Assembly (NCBI GenBank): GCA_947594425.1
Contig: CANQED010000005.1
Span: forward strand, 1-64,000
DNA length: 64,000 bases
DNA from: an uncultured Ruminiclostridium sp.
GTDB lineage: Bacteria > Bacillota > Clostridia > Oscillospirales > Ruminococcaceae
Reading direction: 5' to 3'
Of this stretch, positions 7,672 to 15,748 are shown piece by piece. The translations under genes were made by a program, and so were the position numbers. The notes beneath the pieces are model-generated. The model made no database searches. It was not told where the DNA came from and saw only the letters and a list, made by a program, of their open reading frames with translations. How positions within the stretch are numbered: position 1 is the first letter of the stretch; every line of letters begins with the position of its first letter.

Positions 7672-9039
7672 ATGCAATCAGTTAAAAATATGACGTCCGG
7701 CTCTCCATTACGGATACTCTTTTCCTTTGCCCTGCCGCTTATGGTCGGCAACGTATTTCAGCAGCTGTACACCTTGGTCGACTCTATGGTCGTCGGCAAC
7801 AAGCTCGGGCTTAGCGCCTTGGCGGCTATCGGCAACGGCGAGTGGCTGAACTGGCTTGTTTTAAGCCTTATACAAGGTTTTACGCAGGGCTTTTCCATCC
7901 GCCTCGCGCAAAATTTCGGCGCTAACGATATAGAAAAGCTTAAAAAGACCTACGCCACCTCGCTTAAGCTTTCTGTCCTTTGCACGGCGGGCATACTCTG
8001 CTTTGCGTTTGCCATATTGAGCCCCGTCCTGCGCCTTTTGAATACCCCCGACGAGATATTCCCCACCACGGTCACTTATTTAAGCGTTATCTTCGCGGGT
8101 ATCCCTATAGTAATGGCGTACAATTTTTTAGCGTCTGTCCTGCGGGCGCTCGGCGACAGCAAAACGCCCTTAAAGGCTATGATCGTCGCGTCCTTATGCA
8201 ATATAGCCCTCGACCTGTTATTTGTGATGGTCTTTGAGTGGGGAGTAGCGGGCGCCGCCTTAGCTACGCTTATCGGTCAGGCGGTATCGGCGGTGATCTG
8301 TTATCTTTCACTCAGGAAGATAGAAATTATTCGTACCGAAAAATCACAGCGCCGCTTTGACAAATCTATCGCCGTAAAGCTGCTCAAGCTCGCTATGCCT
8401 TTTGCCTTTCAGAATGTGATAATATCGGTGGGCGGGCTGGTCGTTCAGTTTGTGATAAACGGCTACGGCGTTTTGTACATCGCGGGATTTACCGCCACAA
8501 ACAAGCTTTACGGTATCCTTGAGATCGCCGCTATATCGTACGGCTTTGCGCTTACCACCTATGTAGGGCAGAATTACGGCGCGCGGCAGATAAAGCGCAT
8601 TACAAAAGGCGTACATACCGGAGCTTTAATGGGGATAGCTACCTCCGCCGTTATCAGCGCGGCGATGTTCGTATTCGGAAGCTACATCGTCGGCGCGTTC
8701 ATTTCCTCCGAAAATCCGTCCGACGCGGCGGCGGCAATAGATATCGCCTATCATTATTTATGCATTATGGCGGCATTTTTGCCGATATTATATCTGCTGC
8801 ACATCTACCGCTCGTCGCTGCAAGGGCTCGGCGATACTGTCATGCCTATGGTGTCGGGCGGCGCGGAGCTTGTTATGCGCATAACGACGATAATCTTCCT
8901 GCCCATGCTTATCGGCACGGAGGGTCTTTTCTGGGCAGAAGTCCTCGCGTGGGCGGGCGCGGACGTGGTGCTTTTAAGCAGCTATTATGTCAAAATGGCT
9001 CGAATTAAAAGGGCGTACAAGGATAAATGTATCGAATAG
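7672..9039 (+). CDS. MATE family efflux transporter
   Basis: 455 residues with about twelve transmembrane helices in two related halves. The family start pattern is visible (PLRILFSFALPLMVGNVFQQLYTLVD), as is the matching second-half element near 230-250 (KLLKLAMPFAFQNVI). MATE transporters export drugs or metabolites using a sodium or proton gradient; the substrate is unpredictable. It follows azlD by 20 bp with its own GGAG ribosome site, and a strong terminator follows, so it is probably the last gene of the azlCD transcript. Confidence 0.92.
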   Translation: MQSVKNMTSGSPLRILFSFALPLMVGNVFQQLYTLVDSMVVGNKLGLSALAAIGNGEWLNWLVLSLIQGFTQGFSIRLAQNFGANDIEKLKKTYATSLKLSVLCTAGILCFAFAILSPVLRLLNTPDEIFPTTVTYLSVIFAGIPIVMAYNFLASVLRALGDSKTPLKAMIVASLCNIALDLLFVMVFEWGVAGAALATLIGQAVSAVICYLSLRKIEIIRTEKSQRRFDKSIAVKLLKLAMPFAFQNVIISVGGLVVQFVINGYGVLYIAGFTATNKLYGILEIAAISYGFALTTYVGQNYGARQIKRITKGVHTGALMGIATSAVISAAMFVFGSYIVGAFISSENPSDAAAAIDIAYHYLCIMAAFLPILYLLHIYRSSLQGLGDTVMPMVSGGAELVMRITTIIFLPMLIGTEGLFWAEVLAWAGADVVLLSSYYVKMARIKRAYKDKCIE

Positions 9040-9054
9040 TATTTCTCGGCAAAG

Positions 9055-9096
9055 AACACGCCCCTGCGCAAAAATTGCGCAGGGGCGTGTTGCTAT
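9055..9096 (+). terminator. Strong intrinsic terminator after the MATE gene
   Basis: Long perfect stem AACACGCCCCTGCGCA / TGCGCAGGGGCGTGTT. Its T-tract is weak in both directions. It is placed between convergent genes and may serve both. Confidence 0.75.
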
Positions 9097-9168
9097 ATAA
9101 GTAAAAAATTATAGCCCTATCCCTTTTAACACATCGGTCTGCGGATAATTTTCGGCAGTGTGCATATT

Positions 9169-10014
9169 TTATTCCGTCAGCGCCCCATACTTTCTCGGGT
9201 GTCTATACTTATCCCCCATGACCTCGCGGCGGCGATACTCTCTCAGCATGCCTATATCTATCTCGGCTAAATAAATTCCCTCCTCCTCGGGCGCTTCGAG
9301 GATACACATATCCCTTACCCCCGGCTCATCGCTCAGCCACGCGACCCCGTCAAACACCGTCGAATGACCGTTGCAGTCGGGCTGTCCCTTGGGATAATTG
9401 CAGGTAGCGACCGCAAGCATATTCTCATACGCTCTCGTGCGCAATGCCGACAGCCGATTTATCTCCATGGGGCAGGCGTTAGGCGCTAATATCACCTCCG
9501 CGCCTTTTAACATCAAGATACGTGCGCTCTCGGGAAATTCCCTGTCAAAGCATATCATCGCGCCCACCTTTATTATATCTCTTCCGATATCAAGCTCGGT
9601 CACATAAAATTCCTCTCCCGCCGCCAAAACTTTTTCAAGGTCAAAGGCGCAGGTGTGAACCTTAGAATAATGCAGCCGCTCCTTGCCGTTTCTATCAAAA
9701 AGGATAATGGAGTTCAGCGGTTTAGGCTCGTTTCTTTCTAAGAAAGTAATGCCGACCGCCATACCAAGCTTCGCCGCAAGCATACCGAATTTGCGGACAA
9801 AATCGCTCTTTGCGTCTATCGACAACGCCGCTAATTGTTTGCCGTCCTGCGGGAGGTAATAGCCGTCGCTCCACATCTCGGGGAAAAGGGCGATATCCGC
9901 GCCCATCTCCTTTGCCTTTACGCAGGCGGCTCTCCCTTTTTCAAGCTGCTTATCGAGTCCGCCCTCGGGCAGCAATTGCAGCAGGGCTATTTTAAGTGTC
10001 ATATCTTTGCTCAT
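9169..10014 (-). CDS. Carbon-nitrogen hydrolase (nitrilase superfamily)
   Basis: 281 residues with the full catalytic triad of the superfamily: Glu46 (LFPEMW), Lys118 (HYSKVHT) and Cys155 (MICFDREFPES). These enzymes hydrolyse amides or nitriles through a cysteine thioester. Closest in outline are the omega-amidase and N-carbamoyl/putrescine amidase branches, but the substrate cannot be fixed. It is cytoplasmic, with no signal peptide. Transcribed alone or after the GNAT genes on the same strand; the gap to the broken GNAT is 93 bp. Confidence 0.9.
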   Translation of the reverse strand: MSKDMTLKIALLQLLPEGGLDKQLEKGRAACVKAKEMGADIALFPEMWSDGYYLPQDGKQLAALSIDAKSDFVRKFGMLAAKLGMAVGITFLERNEPKPLNSIILFDRNGKERLHYSKVHTCAFDLEKVLAAGEEFYVTELDIGRDIIKVGAMICFDREFPESARILMLKGAEVILAPNACPMEINRLSALRTRAYENMLAVATCNYPKGQPDCNGHSTVFDGVAWLSDEPGVRDMCILEAPEEEGIYLAEIDIGMLREYRRREVMGDKYRHPRKYGALTE

Positions 10015-10055
10015 AATTGACCTTTCTTTAAAGTAAAGCTTCGGCTTGATATGTA

Positions 10056-10076
10056 TTCCCGCCGAGCTTGATACAA
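10056..10076. repeat. 21-bp repeat, copy 1
   Basis: A 21-bp sequence (core CCCGCCGAGCTTGATACAA) is identical to 10500-10520. Each copy lies a few tens of bases downstream of a GNAT reading frame on the minus strand. Confidence 0.85.
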
Positions 10077-10107
10077 AGCGAAAATCGTCTATCTTCTCAC
10101 ATAACGG

Positions 10108-10397
10108 TTAAAATCTCCGCCCATCTCTGTGGAAGAAATATCCGAGGTCAAGCCTTACCTCTCGTCTGTCAATGTCATTATTTGTATAACAGCATGTGTC
10201 AAAGCCTATCAGCTCAAAGCCCTCGTGAAGATAAAACTCGATAGCGCCCGTGTTGCAGGACTGCGTTTCTAAAATTATCGCGCGCCTGTTCTGAGACAAT
10301 GCTATTTCTTTCGCTTTATCCATAAGCCTCTTGCCTACCCCCTGGCTTTCTATTTTTCCTTTGGCAGCGACGCTATTTCAATTTTGCTGTGTTTCAT
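10108..10397 (-). pseudogene. Broken GNAT acetyltransferase
   Basis: A ribosome site (AGAAAGGAAT) and ATG at 10397 start a 15-codon fragment (MKHSKIEIASLPKEK) that ends at a stop. Directly after the stop, the frame continues as ESQGVGKRLMDKAKEIA, the acetyl-CoA loop of GNATs, running 71 codons from an internal ATG at 10323 to 10108. The N-terminal half of the domain (about 60-70 residues) is missing, so the gene is best read as a GNAT with an internal deletion. The remaining C-terminal half alone should not fold as an active enzyme. Confidence 0.75.
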
Positions 10398-10468
10398 TTG
10401 TTATTCCTTTCTGTTAGTGCATTATGCGGCGGGCGTGGTGCGAGGGAGTGCTTGGGGGTTCCTCGGCG

Positions 10469-10520
10469 TTGTATCAATCTCTGCAAGATCATATCTATCT
10501 TCCCGCCGAGCTTGATACAA
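10469..10520. repeat. Inverted repeat TTGTATCAA/TTGATACAA containing repeat copy 2
   Basis: Nine-base arms at 10469-10477 and 10512-10520 enclose 34 bp. The right arm is part of the second copy of the 21-bp repeat (10500-10520). It lies 14 bp after the stop of the intact GNAT gene. No U-tract follows, so it is not an obvious terminator. Confidence 0.65.
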
Positions 10521-10533
10521 GCAAAACTTACGC

Positions 10534-11019
10534 TCACAAGCCCTTTTCCATATACCCGCAGGTGAAAGGGAAAAAATCAAACTTCTTCGTGCCGATATGA
10601 AGAAAGCCGTAATTTTCATACCATTTTCGCAAAATCTGATTTTCTTCTACGATCCCGATATTGATTTTCTTACATCCATCTTTTTGGGCTCTGTCAAAAG
10701 CGTCGTGCAGCAAGGCAGCGCCGATACCCTCATGACGATACTCCGGAAGAACACATAAATTATTGAGTTCACATTGATTATCATCCTGCCAAAGCAAAGA
10801 ATAGTACCCTATTATTTTTCCGCTGTCAAGGCAATATGCGATCATTAGCCTGCGTTCATTTTCTAATTGATAATTCAGCCTATCGGCACTTATGGCAAAA
10901 GCCGTAAATCGCGGCGCATTATCCGCAGAAAATCCAAATTCGTTTGCAACAGTCATAAAACTGTTTGCGATAACCTCTACACATTCGGGAATATCTTTTT
11001 TCTCAATTTCTTTTATCAT
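10534..11019 (-). CDS. GNAT family N-acetyltransferase
   Basis: 161 residues, full-length single GNAT domain. The acetyl-CoA pyrophosphate loop is at about 94-104 (EYRHEGIGAALL), preceded by the beta4 strand NNLCVLPEY, and the C-terminal part has the usual YENYGF motif. It transfers acetyl from acetyl-CoA to an amine; the acceptor is unknown. Start chosen at the ATG following AAAGGAGAACC. A broken paralogue lies downstream. Confidence 0.88.
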   Translation of the reverse strand: MIKEIEKKDIPECVEVIANSFMTVANEFGFSADNAPRFTAFAISADRLNYQLENERRLMIAYCLDSGKIIGYYSLLWQDDNQCELNNLCVLPEYRHEGIGAALLHDAFDRAQKDGCKKINIGIVEENQILRKWYENYGFLHIGTKKFDFFPFTCGYMEKGL

Positions 11020-11064
11020 GGTTCTCCTTTCTCATAAGCTCCTATCTCAAAAAATCATTATATG

Positions 11065-11466
11065 TTATATCCACCACTTAGGAGTAAGCTCGCCTAAAGT
11101 GACTATCTCCTCCGTTTTAATATCCATCAACACTTCAATTTCTTGATAGTTTTCGGGCATAAGCTGTACCATAAGCTCACGGCATGCGCCGCACGGAGCG
11201 CCTAAATTCCCGCTCGGCATGATCGCGAGGACCTTTTTTATCTCCTGCTCGCCGTTTGTCAGCATATTAAATATCGCGTTTCTTTCGGCGCATATCCCCA
11301 ATGTAGAGCAGGTGTCGACGCATACGCCCGTATATATCCTCCCCGACGCGGACAGTATCGCCGCCGCAACTCCTCCCGCGTCTATATAATCGGATATTTT
11401 TCTGTAATTTTGGACAGCTTTTGCGGCCTGATACATCTCCTGCCATATATTCGATTTCATTTCCAT
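11065..11466 (-). CDS. Cytidine deaminase-like protein (blasticidin-S deaminase type)
   Basis: 133 residues, the length of tetrameric cytidine deaminases. The zinc site is complete: CAE at 59-61, with Glu61 as proton shuttle, and PCGACR with Cys92 and Cys95. The family hydrolyses cytidine/deoxycytidine to uridine in pyrimidine salvage; close relatives act on blasticidin S or other cytosine analogues, and the two are hard to tell apart by eye. The start is preceded by GGAGG. It lies downstream of an aldo/keto reductase gene on the same strand (48 bp). Confidence 0.82.
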   Translation of the reverse strand: MEMKSNIWQEMYQAAKAVQNYRKISDYIDAGGVAAAILSASGRIYTGVCVDTCSTLGICAERNAIFNMLTNGEQEIKKVLAIMPSGNLGAPCGACRELMVQLMPENYQEIEVLMDIKTEEIVTLGELTPKWWI

Positions 11467-11514
11467 TTTATTTTCCTCCGCGAATACAAAGCTTGCTAAA
11501 AAATAATTCTCTCC

Positions 11515-12519
11515 TTACACCCTCGTCTTATCGAGAATATCCCTTATCCTCTTTAATTCTTCCTCGGTAAAATCGGGAGCGGTAAGCGCGGCGACGTTGT
11601 CCTTTATCTGCTGCGGGCGGCTTGCCCCGATAAGCACGGTCGTGACGGCGGGGTTAGTATGCAGCCACTTTAACGCCATCTGCGCTAAGGTCTGCCCCCT
11701 GCCGCCCGCTATGTCGTTAAGCTCGTTTAAGTGTCCGACAAGCTCGTCGGTAAGCTTGCTTCCTATCCACGATATGCCCTTTGCTATACGCGAGTCGGCG
11801 GGTATCCCCTTAAGATATCGATCGGTGAGCAGCCCCTGATACAGCGGCGAGAACACGGCGAGCCCTATGCCGTTTTCTATGGCGTACTTGTCCAGTCCGT
11901 CCGCCTCTACCCACCTATTGAGCATAGAATACGACGGCTGATTTACCACGAACGGGGTCTTAAGCTCCTTAAATATCTTATTTATCTCGGCGGTCTGCTC
12001 GGTGTTGTAGTTAGAGATGCCGACGTACAGCGCCTTTCCCTGACGTACCGCGTTATCCAGCGCGAGCGCGGTCTCCTCTAGCGGGGTGTTGGGGTCAAAT
12101 ATATGGTGATAGTATATATCCACGTATTCTATCCCCATGCGCTTTAGGCTCTGGTCGAGCGAGGCGGTGAGGTACTTGCGGCTGCCGTTCCTGTCGCCGT
12201 AAGGTCCGTCCCACATCTCATATCCCGCCTTGGTGGAAATTATCAGCTGGTCGCGGTAGCCGCAAAAATCGCGCGAGAGTATCCTGCCGAAATTTTCCTC
12301 CGCCGCGCCGTTATGCGGATGTCCGTAATTATTAGCAAGGTCAAAGTGCGTTATCCCGAGGTCAAAAGCCGTGCGGCACATCTCCTGCATATTCTCAAAA
12401 TTGTCCCTATAGCCGAAATTCTGCCACAATCCGAGCGATATTGCGGGCAGCTTAAGCCCGCTCTTTCCGCAGCGGTTGTACTTCATAAGCTCGTATCTGT
12501 TTTCGTTAGGCTGGTACAT
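11515..12519 (-). CDS. Aldo/keto reductase, YghZ-like
   Basis: 334 residues, an NADPH-dependent (beta/alpha)8 reductase. The catalytic tetrad is visible as Asp60 and Tyr65 in FDLANNYGHP, Lys in IISTKAGY, and His in the strand DIYYHHI. The sequence style (MKYNRCGKSGLKLPAISLGLW, HFDLANNYG) matches the YghZ branch, whose characterised members reduce L-glyceraldehyde 3-phosphate and methylglyoxal. This suggests aldehyde detoxification. It follows thiM by 24 bp, so it may be cotranscribed with the thiM/AEC pair, although no pathway link is evident. Confidence 0.88.
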   Translation of the reverse strand: MYQPNENRYELMKYNRCGKSGLKLPAISLGLWQNFGYRDNFENMQEMCRTAFDLGITHFDLANNYGHPHNGAAEENFGRILSRDFCGYRDQLIISTKAGYEMWDGPYGDRNGSRKYLTASLDQSLKRMGIEYVDIYYHHIFDPNTPLEETALALDNAVRQGKALYVGISNYNTEQTAEINKIFKELKTPFVVNQPSYSMLNRWVEADGLDKYAIENGIGLAVFSPLYQGLLTDRYLKGIPADSRIAKGISWIGSKLTDELVGHLNELNDIAGGRGQTLAQMALKWLHTNPAVTTVLIGASRPQQIKDNVAALTAPDFTEEELKRIRDILDKTRV

Positions 12520-12543
12520 AATTTTTCCTTTCGTAAAAAAACT

Positions 12544-13368
12544 TTATTCCGCGGGTATCTCCTCTATTCTCGCATACCGCGACAGAGCGTCCCCGTCCAT
12601 TACCGTAAGGCTGTCAAGCAGCCCTACATAAAAGCTGCCCGTGCCGCCCGCCGTCTTAGCAGCATTTTCTCCCGCTATGCCCATTGCCGCCAAAGCGGTC
12701 ACAGCGGCGATAAAATGATCCTCCCCCGCCGCACACAGCGCCGCCGTCAGCCCCGACGCAAGGCAGCCCGTGCCCGTCACCCGCGACAGCATATCAACGC
12801 CGTTTTCTACAAGGGCTATCCTGCCCTTTTTGCATACTACGTCGGTGCTGCCTGTGACGGTCACCGCGCAGGAGAACTTCTCCGACGCTGCCTTAGCTAG
12901 CGCCTTTGCGCCGTCTAGCCCGACATATACGCTGTCTACGCCCTTTTCCCCGCGCTGAGATATCGACGGGGCATTAGTCAGCGCCGCTATCTCCGAGGCG
13001 TTCCCTCTGAGCACCGCAAAGCGGAACTGCCTGAGCATATATAGCGCGTTTTTCAGTCGGTACGCGGTCGAGCCCGCGCCGACGGGGTCGAGCACGACGG
13101 GCTTTTTCGTCACGCCCGCCTCCTGCCCCGATATCAGCATAGCATGACAGCGGTCCTTGCCGAAAGTTCCCATATTAAACAGCACCGAATCCGCAAGCTT
13201 GGTTATATCCGCCGCGTCGAGCGGGCTGTCCGCCATAACGGGCGACGCCCCCGCCGCGAGCAGACCGTTAGCCACGGTGTTAGCGGTGACATAGTTGGTT
13301 ATACAGTGCACGAGCGGGCGCTTTTTACGCATATTATCCCAAAGCGCGGCGCATTCTTCATTTATCAT
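12544..13368 (-). CDS. thiM: Hydroxyethylthiazole kinase
   Basis: 274 residues of the ThiM family, which phosphorylates 4-methyl-5-(2-hydroxyethyl)thiazole with ATP for thiamine salvage. Typical segments: RPLVHCITNYVTANTVANGLLAAGASP at the N-terminus, PVVLDPVGAG, RGNASEIAAL, and the anion-hole/catalytic region VTGTGCLAS. It follows an AEC transporter gene by 14 bp and no other thi genes are near. The leader of the two-gene transcript is short and contains no thiamine pyrophosphate riboswitch, unusual for a Firmicute thi gene. Confidence 0.92.
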   Translation of the reverse strand: MINEECAALWDNMRKKRPLVHCITNYVTANTVANGLLAAGASPVMADSPLDAADITKLADSVLFNMGTFGKDRCHAMLISGQEAGVTKKPVVLDPVGAGSTAYRLKNALYMLRQFRFAVLRGNASEIAALTNAPSISQRGEKGVDSVYVGLDGAKALAKAASEKFSCAVTVTGSTDVVCKKGRIALVENGVDMLSRVTGTGCLASGLTAALCAAGEDHFIAAVTALAAMGIAGENAAKTAGGTGSFYVGLLDSLTVMDGDALSRYARIEEIPAE

Positions 13369-13382
13369 AATGATCTCCTTTT

Positions 13383-14306
13383 TTATCCGAGCACTGCGCG
13401 CGATACCGTCAAAACAAGCGGCAATGTCACGCAGGACAGTATCGTCGTCGCGGCGAACAGCTGAGAGCTGTAGCCGGGCTCTTTATCGTATTTTATCGCA
13501 AACATAGTGCAGGCGGCGGCACTCGGGCAGGCGGCGGCGACTATGTTTACCTCGCTTATCAGCGTATCAAATCCGCATATTAGGCAAAATCCGAGCAGCA
13601 GTGCGGGTATCGCGATAAGCTTAATAAAGCACACCGCGTACAGCCTCGGCTTTTTAAGTGCGTTGCCGAGCTTTGCCGAGGCTATAGTAGACCCCGCCAC
13701 AAGCATAGCGAGAGGGGTATTGAGCCCCGCGAGGTGCTCGCAGGTCTCGAGCAGAAAGCCGGGCAGGCTTATCCCCGTCACAAACAGCACTATCCCTAAT
13801 ATTATCGCAATAACACAGGGGTGCATAAGCGCCTTTACCAGCTTTTTAAGGGTAAATTTTTCCCCGCTTATTGAAATAGAACCGTGGGTATAAAGCAAGG
13901 CGTTGAACAGCGTTATATACGCCGTGAGGCAGAACACTCCGTCGCTGCCGAATATCCCCTGTATCAGCGGTATCCCCATAAACGCGCAGTTAGAGTATAC
14001 CGCCGCAGCGCGCTCGTTTACCGTGCCCGCCCTGCTCTTATCCCTGAAAATCAGCGGTATCAGCAATAGTGACGACACCATACTCACCGCCGCGGGTATA
14101 AAGGAGATAAGCAGCATATTAAGAAGCGCGGGCTCGAACGGCTTTTGATACGACACCAAAATAACTATCGGTATCACGATATTAAGCAGCAACGCCGAGA
14201 GCTTTTTAGTGGTATGCTCGTCAAGGACGTCAGTCTTTCGGCAAAAATACCCCAGTCCCGCAAGCAGCGCCATTACCGCGACCTGTTGTATTACGGTGAG
14301 ATCCAT
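13383..14306 (-). CDS. AEC family transporter (auxin efflux carrier-like)
   Basis: 307 residues with about ten transmembrane helices in two halves and the family's N-terminal pattern (LLAGLGYFCRKTDVLD). The family carries organic anions such as malate and is diverse. It is the first gene of a transcript with thiM, 14 bp apart, so a thiazole or thiamine-related substrate is possible but unproven. Promoter at 14340-14368. Confidence 0.85.
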   Translation of the reverse strand: MDLTVIQQVAVMALLAGLGYFCRKTDVLDEHTTKKLSALLLNIVIPIVILVSYQKPFEPALLNMLLISFIPAAVSMVSSLLLIPLIFRDKSRAGTVNERAAAVYSNCAFMGIPLIQGIFGSDGVFCLTAYITLFNALLYTHGSISISGEKFTLKKLVKALMHPCVIAIILGIVLFVTGISLPGFLLETCEHLAGLNTPLAMLVAGSTIASAKLGNALKKPRLYAVCFIKLIAIPALLLGFCLICGFDTLISEVNIVAAACPSAAACTMFAIKYDKEPGYSSQLFAATTILSCVTLPLVLTVSRAVLG

Positions 14307-14339
14307 ATGTATTCCTTCTTTTGCTCTTTTTCTGAAATA

Positions 14340-14368
14340 ATTTTACCATACAGAGAGGGTAAAATCAA
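14340..14368 (-). promoter_or_regulatory. Promoter of the AEC transporter-thiM operon
   Basis: On the minus strand TTGATT (14368-14363), 17-bp spacer and TAAAAT (14345-14340), leaving only about 33 bp to the start codon. Confidence 0.7.
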
Positions 14369-14392
14369 TATTATATTATATCAAATAAAATA

Positions 14393-14413
14393 ATCCCCGC
14401 TTATAACGGGGAT
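14393..14413 (-). terminator. Intrinsic terminator after pgsA
   Basis: ATCCCCG / CGGGGAT stem followed on the minus strand by TATTTTATTT. Confidence 0.8.
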
Positions 14414-14437
14414 AAAAAATATATCTATCGCAAACGC

Positions 14438-15034
14438 TTACTTATTTTCCTCTTTTTTAGCCGCGCCCGCGTGTATCCACATTTTTATCAAAACCATCGC
14501 GTACAGTATGCCCGATAGCAGCAATGCGCCCGCGCATACGAGGATAAGTATATTAGCGGGCAATGACTGAGGTGCAAACTGCGCGGGGAAGAACAGCAGC
14601 AATATCACCGCCACATACACTATCGCGGTACAGACCTTGCCGTACCAGTTAGCGCCGTCAAGCTTAGTGTGCTTTTTCTTAAGCAGCACAAGCCCCATAA
14701 TTCCCATAAATCCGTCCTTAAGCGCCCACAGAGCGAACAGCAGCCACATAAGCGGATGTCTTATCGCAAGGCATAAAAACAGCGTGCCCTGCGTCAGCTT
14801 ATCCGCGAGCGGGTCGAGAAACTTGCCGAGCTCGGTTATCATATTACACTTGCGCGCGATAGCCCCGTCGAGAAAGTCGGTCACTCCCGATACGGCTACG
14901 ATGACCGCCGCAAAGATGTACTCCCCGTTGCTTCCCGCCGTAAGATAGACCCACGCAAACAAGGGTATCAGCAGCAGACGGATAAAGCTGAGTATATTAG
15001 GGATCGAAAAGACCTCTTTTTTATTAAAATTCAA
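14438..15034 (-). CDS. pgsA: CDP-diacylglycerol-glycerol-3-phosphate 3-phosphatidyltransferase
   Basis: 198 residues. A complete CDP-alcohol phosphatidyltransferase signature is present: Asp53, Asp56-Gly57, Ala60-Arg61, Gly70, Asp74 and Asp78, in the exact DxxDGxxARx8Gx3Dx3D spacing. Four to five membrane helices. It makes phosphatidylglycerol phosphate, the committed step to phosphatidylglycerol. A minus-strand TATAAT near 15111-15116 is a candidate -10. A good terminator follows. Confidence 0.93.
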   Translation of the reverse strand: MNFNKKEVFSIPNILSFIRLLLIPLFAWVYLTAGSNGEYIFAAVIVAVSGVTDFLDGAIARKCNMITELGKFLDPLADKLTQGTLFLCLAIRHPLMWLLFALWALKDGFMGIMGLVLLKKKHTKLDGANWYGKVCTAIVYVAVILLLFFPAQFAPQSLPANILILVCAGALLLSGILYAMVLIKMWIHAGAAKKEENK

Positions 15035-15229
15035 ATCCGCACCCCCAAATCAGGACAACTGCCTTTGTCCTAAATAACAGCCGCGCAGGCTGATAACGCT
15101 CACGAAAGATATTATACTATATTCGGGACTAAAAATCTATGCTTATAACAAATTTTTGTCATAAATCACGAAAAAAATCGGCATTATCTCAATAAAGTAT
15201 GATTTTTTGCCGAAAACCGCTGATTTTGT

Positions 15230-15580
15230 CTAAACTTTTTTTGAAAAATCATCGGGTACTTCGGTCTTAGTGATCTTATAATACACCCTATACAGCTCCT
15301 GCACGGAATTTTCGAGAAAATAATAATGCCCTATGTACGGTATCAACAGCAACAGCAAAAGCGCCGACAGAGCCAAAAACGAGACGTTTATCCCTGTCAA
15401 CAGCAGCGACAGCAAGAACATTATCGCAAAGCCTATCGTCACGATAAGATGTATCAGCCGCTCGTGCTGATAAAAGCCTATGCGTATCAGCATCTGCTCG
15501 GCTATTTTGTCCGCGTCCGCGTCGTTTTCCTCCGCCTTTTGAATAATATAGCTTTTGTATTCTTTTATTTCGTTTTTCAT
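15230..15580 (-). CDS. Small membrane protein of unknown function
   Basis: The reading frame opens at 15601, but the ATG at 15580 is preceded by GGAGGCGCAAT and gives 116 residues. A charged N-terminal helix (about 1-45) is followed by two hydrophobic segments (about 48-85) and a cytoplasmic tail. No family is recognised. Upstream of pgsA on the same strand, 195 bp away; that gap holds a small hairpin and a possible pgsA -10 box. Confidence 0.65.
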   Translation of the reverse strand: MKNEIKEYKSYIIQKAEENDADADKIAEQMLIRIGFYQHERLIHLIVTIGFAIMFLLSLLLTGINVSFLALSALLLLLLIPYIGHYYFLENSVQELYRVYYKITKTEVPDDFSKKV

Positions 15581-15748
15581 ATTGCGCCTCCGTATCGGCA
15601 AATCTCAACATATAATTTTATCACATTTTTAAATAAATTCAATAGCTGCGGTAAAATTTTCTAAATATAAGTGTCAATTTTTATTTAATAAGAATAAACT
15701 GTTATTGCGGCGGGAAACCGCCGGACAATATGAAAGGAAAAAGATGAT

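Noticed and set aside
10422..10619. 65-codon frame between the GNAT genes
   Set aside because: It overlaps the intact GNAT in another frame, has no ribosome site and no similarity pattern.
14307..14437. TPP riboswitch before the AEC-thiM operon
   Set aside because: The promoter lies about 33 bp from the start codon and no THI-box sequence is present.
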